Of a DNA stretch of 45,394 bases, positions 42,672-45,394 are shown one piece after another. Origin of the DNA: an uncultured Eubacteriales bacterium (lineage in GTDB: Bacteria; Bacillota; Clostridia; Lachnospirales; Lachnospiraceae); assembly GCA_900545225.1 (NCBI GenBank), contig UQXZ01000012.1:1-45394 (forward strand), read 5' to 3'. Under the pieces are notes generated by a model, which saw nothing but the letters and a program-made list of their open reading frames with translations, had not been told where the DNA came from and ran no database searches. The number at the start of each line of letters is the position of its first letter. Position 1 is the stretch's first letter. The translations under genes and the position numbers were made by a program.

Positions 42672-42700
42672 TGAAAGCGTTACAAATAGTTTTTGCTATG
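42672..42700 (+). promoter_or_regulatory. Promoter of the third surface-protein gene
   Basis: TTGAAA (42672-42677) and TGCTAT (42695-42700) stand 17 bases apart, 30 bases upstream of the start codon, in the region shared with the divergent regulator. Confidence 0.6.
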
Positions 42701-42730
42701 GATAAAAGCAAGAATGGAGGATGAATGATT

Positions 42731-44818
42731 ATGAAGAAAAAGAAGAAAGAAAAGGTCAGGTGGCTGGCTGTTTTACTTGCAGGCTGCCTGCTGTTGTCTA
42801 TCGTACCTGCAACAGCATTTGCTGCTGAAGATACAGCTCCAGCAAAAAGTGAGAACTCTGCAGGAGAAGAGGAAGTTGTGGCGCTTGCTCTCGAGCAACC
42901 CAAGCCGGATTATCTCCCTCAGGGAGTAACGCACTCCAAGGACAACAAGCACACATATCACACGCAAGTCAATGTAACTGCCAATGTTTCCGTTAAGGAT
43001 TCCAATGGTGCGGTGGTTGAAACCAAACAGGTTACTGAAAGCTCCGAGTTTCTAAAAGGCGGCGTAGGCACATTGCAGGCCAAACTTGCAGAACTTCAGG
43101 CCGAGATCGAAAAACCGTATCAAACCGAAGGAACGATTACAAGAGAAAACGAGACTCAACAACCAATAATCCTTGACCATTTTGAGACTGCGTCTTTATA
43201 TACTTTCACTCCCACATCCGGCGACCCGATGGATTTTAGCACGGATTTAGAAGCGGCAAAGCAGTATTTCAATGAGAACCCGGATGCAATCGGTACTTTC
43301 ACCGAAACCTTGGATATGCACGAATATCAGAAATGGAATTATACCTATAACCTGATTGTGCAGGAACCAGATGCTGTGGATGAGGCTATCACCATGGTTG
43401 ACATTGGTAATATTTGGAAAAATCTTGATGCTTCACAGCCTATTGCATTTACAGCAGAAGTCAATCCTAACTCGGAATGTGCAAACCAGATGACGCTTAC
43501 GGACGAGTTTTGGATGCAGTGGACTATTGATGGCCCTATAATTGCAAAATCCAATCCCCAAAAGCCGGTTGCAGGGGCAACCTACAGATATGGAGTGAAA
43601 TTAACAGCGAAAGACGGTTACTACTTCCATGACGGATTCAAAGGTAGCGGAGTTGGATGCACTGTAATATGCGATGACTCTACTATAACGGCATTTTCGG
43701 GCACACTCTCCGATGATAGAAAGCAGTTAATCCTCTGGTTTGACGACATAAAGGTGACAGCAACTGACGAAAGCTCTCAGAATAGCATTGGTGACGTAGA
43801 TATTGAGGGTGTAACCTTTAATTATGAGCCGGGAGATGTTCCAAAAGCAACTGCTTACAAATGTGATCCATGGGATGAACAATATGATATAGAATACGAA
43901 TATTGGGAAGAAATGGAAACGAATGTAAACGGTGAATCTATACCAGTAAAATACTGGTATTCTGATGAAAGCAAGAATAATGCACTTTCACAAGACAAAA
44001 AAATAACGACCTTTGAGGATGGCAAAACTTATATGTATAGTCTTTCTCTTAAAGCAAGAGACGGAAATACATTTGCAGCTAATAGTAAAGTAGTGGTGAA
44101 TGGTACAAATGTAAATAATGCAAATATAACAAATACTGGAACAGGACTTTTTGTAGTTGCTGTAAGAACAATAAAACCTGAAACTGTTCAGTTACAAAAT
44201 ATTAGTATTGTCGAAATAAATAATGCAACAATCAGCTTTAAGGTCGGAGATAAGCCTGTATTCACTGGAAAAACAGCTGAGAATGTTCCGTATATTTATC
44301 AATCTGAATTTTGGAGTACAGATGGAGGTAAAAAATACCATTACTCAGCCGATTTTTGGAACGACAACAATCCAGATGATTTATTTACCGAATTTGAAAG
44401 CGGTAAAACTTACACTTATGGAATTTATTTCAAGGCAAAAGAAGGATATTGTTTTACAACTGATACAAAATTAAAAATAAATGGTAAATATTACGATTAT
44501 GACATTACCGACTATGACCCGATGTTACAATATCCTAATGGCGGATATGCAACGATGTGGGTTGATACAAATTTGACCATGACACCACAGGCATCCGGCA
44601 CAACCCCTGAATATAAAATCACTTCAAGTACTGACAGTACTGGTAATAATTCGGGTAGCACTTCATCAAAAGTAAACAAACCGGATACAAGTGAAACAAC
44701 AAGTCCTAAAACCGGCGATACAAACAATATGTTTTTGTGGTTTATCATACTTTTTGTCAGTGGAAGCGTAACTATTGGTACGCTGATGGTACATCGAAAG
44801 AAACAGTATAATAGATAA
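42731..44818 (+). CDS. Sortase-anchored surface protein with repeated beta domains
   Basis: The signal peptide (WLAVLLAGCLLLSIVPATAF, cut near AFA-AE) is followed by about 150 residues with a helical segment (GTLQAKLAELQAEIEK). Then come three related modules of about 120 residues, at roughly 215, 350 and 490. Each ends in a GKTYxYxxxxKAxDG/EG pattern (GATYRYGVKLTAKDGYYF, GKTYMYSLSLKARDGNTF, GKTYTYGIYFKAKEGYCF) and carries aromatic-rich strands. A Ser/Thr linker and the sorting signal SPKTGD, helix and HRKKQYNR end the 695-residue chain. ATG 42731 is 10 bases from GGAGG; ATG 42725, 4 bases away, is the alternative. The ligand is unknown. Confidence 0.87.
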   Translation: MKKKKKEKVRWLAVLLAGCLLLSIVPATAFAAEDTAPAKSENSAGEEEVVALALEQPKPDYLPQGVTHSKDNKHTYHTQVNVTANVSVKDSNGAVVETKQVTESSEFLKGGVGTLQAKLAELQAEIEKPYQTEGTITRENETQQPIILDHFETASLYTFTPTSGDPMDFSTDLEAAKQYFNENPDAIGTFTETLDMHEYQKWNYTYNLIVQEPDAVDEAITMVDIGNIWKNLDASQPIAFTAEVNPNSECANQMTLTDEFWMQWTIDGPIIAKSNPQKPVAGATYRYGVKLTAKDGYYFHDGFKGSGVGCTVICDDSTITAFSGTLSDDRKQLILWFDDIKVTATDESSQNSIGDVDIEGVTFNYEPGDVPKATAYKCDPWDEQYDIEYEYWEEMETNVNGESIPVKYWYSDESKNNALSQDKKITTFEDGKTYMYSLSLKARDGNTFAANSKVVVNGTNVNNANITNTGTGLFVVAVRTIKPETVQLQNISIVEINNATISFKVGDKPVFTGKTAENVPYIYQSEFWSTDGGKKYHYSADFWNDNNPDDLFTEFESGKTYTYGIYFKAKEGYCFTTDTKLKINGKYYDYDITDYDPMLQYPNGGYATMWVDTNLTMTPQASGTTPEYKITSSTDSTGNNSGSTSSKVNKPDTSETTSPKTGDTNNMFLWFIILFVSGSVTIGTLMVHRKKQYNR

Positions 44819-44836
44819 CAGAATAGGTTAATTTAT

Positions 44837-44874
44837 GCGGCGACTATCGAGAACGATGGTCGTCGTTATTTTAA
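44837..44874 (+). terminator. Terminator of the third surface-protein gene
   Basis: GCGGCGACTATCG pairs with CGATGGTCGTCGT, followed by TATTTT. Further on, AGGGAGC (44913) and GCTCCCT (about 44963) can pair around a long loop; no gene is seen from 44875 to 45096. Confidence 0.75.
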
Positions 44875-45096
44875 TTAAGATTCTATTGTAAAATTTTTAG
44901 ATATCTTAAAGAGGGAGCTTTAGACCCACTGGAGTTCTATAATGTAAACAAGTGCGGTAAGTGCTCCCTTGATTGTGACACTACAAAGAATCTTTAGATT
45001 TCAAGAGAATCTTCCGCATCTATCCACATCTGCAAATATCGTTCTCATCGTATCGAATCTCCTTATCATTCAATCAATCATCAGTTACAAAAATCA

Positions 45097-45346
45097 GAAG
45101 CATTTCAATCAGTTCACCATGTCACTTTTATTTTGTGTTATACTGTTTTATATGATTTTCTTGCCCTTGTATTTGCCCTTATCAGAGTTCGTAAACACTG
45201 ATGGGATGATATAACACAAGGGAAACAATAAGGGAAAGCTCACCTGCGATAAATCCAGTGTTTTCAAGGGTTTTCGGAGAATTTAATAACAAGATATAAC
45301 AGTTATTAACTCGCTTAAAACAGGTGAAATCTCAATCGGAATTTAT
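45097..45346 (+). repeat. Long dispersed repeat, copy B
   Basis: This is the second copy of the 250-base repeat at 24514, in the same orientation. Again it lies downstream of a sortase-anchored protein gene. Both paired CCCTT and AAGGG boxes and the TTGTGTTATA/TATAACACAA inverted pair are kept, while the small GAGTT-AACTC hairpin of copy A is not. The window ends 48 bases later. Confidence 0.85.
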
Positions 45347-45394
45347 AAATGCTTATAAATCAGCTAGTAGTAGACTTATTAAAAAAGAATATCC

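Noticed and set aside
44969..45214. 81-residue open frame overlapping repeat copy B
   Set aside because: No ribosome binding site, it crosses the repeat boundary, and the equivalent frame is not kept in copy A.

Overview
The window is almost certainly two organisms joined by assembly. Bases 1 to about 1010 are very GC-rich. They hold the 3' part of a secreted SH3-NlpC/P60 hydrolase gene, a tRNA-Glu and the 5' half of a tRNA-Asp, all of actinobacterial type. From about 1035 on, the DNA is AT-rich, with AGA, GCA and AAG codons and strong AGGAGG ribosome binding sites, as in a gut Lachnospiraceae-like Firmicute. The switch falls inside one tRNA-Asp gene whose two acceptor arms do not match.

The Firmicute part opens with a tRNA array (Asp 3' half, Val, Thr, Met, Asp, Leu, Arg) and a terminator. 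Core genes follow to 12.2 kb: a THUMP RNA methyltransferase, XTP/dITP pyrophosphatase, a DsbA-like oxidoreductase, Rho with a long repetitive disordered insert, a small unknown protein, a thioredoxin-reductase-like flavoprotein whose NADPH site is degenerate, a membrane-anchored unknown protein, and RlmD.

The stretch from 12.2 to 24.4 kb is a decayed accessory island. It carries a PD-(D/E)XK nuclease, a broken HNH-type gene, the tail of an HsdR, an intact single-chain GmrSD (DUF262/DUF1524), a RhuM protein, and fragments of a tyrosine and a serine recombinase. It ends with a large, frameshifted, sortase-anchored surface protein. That protein's DUF6273/C-type-lectin-like domain contains a segment with several hallmarks of a diversity-generating retroelement target, though no reverse transcriptase is in view.

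From 24.9 to 40.2 kb there are vitamin and metabolic genes. bioB and bioY lie behind a BirA-type operator; pdxR diverges from pdxST across a three-copy direct repeat. The rest are an SDR, a cupin, a methyltransferase, a rhodanese, an F420-ligase-like protein, a second sortase-anchored protein and a resolvase. Scattered among them are several genes that have lost a stretch or most of their length (flavodoxin, GNAT, FmdE-like, NimA-like, alpha/beta hydrolase), a sign of ongoing gene loss. From 40.3 kb come an IS200/IS605 remnant, a large two-HTH regulator and a divergent third sortase-anchored protein.

A conserved repeat of about 250 bp lies downstream of two of the three surface-protein genes (24.5 and 45.1 kb). 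It is the strongest unexplained structure in the window, together with the candidate variable region and the degenerate flavoprotein.
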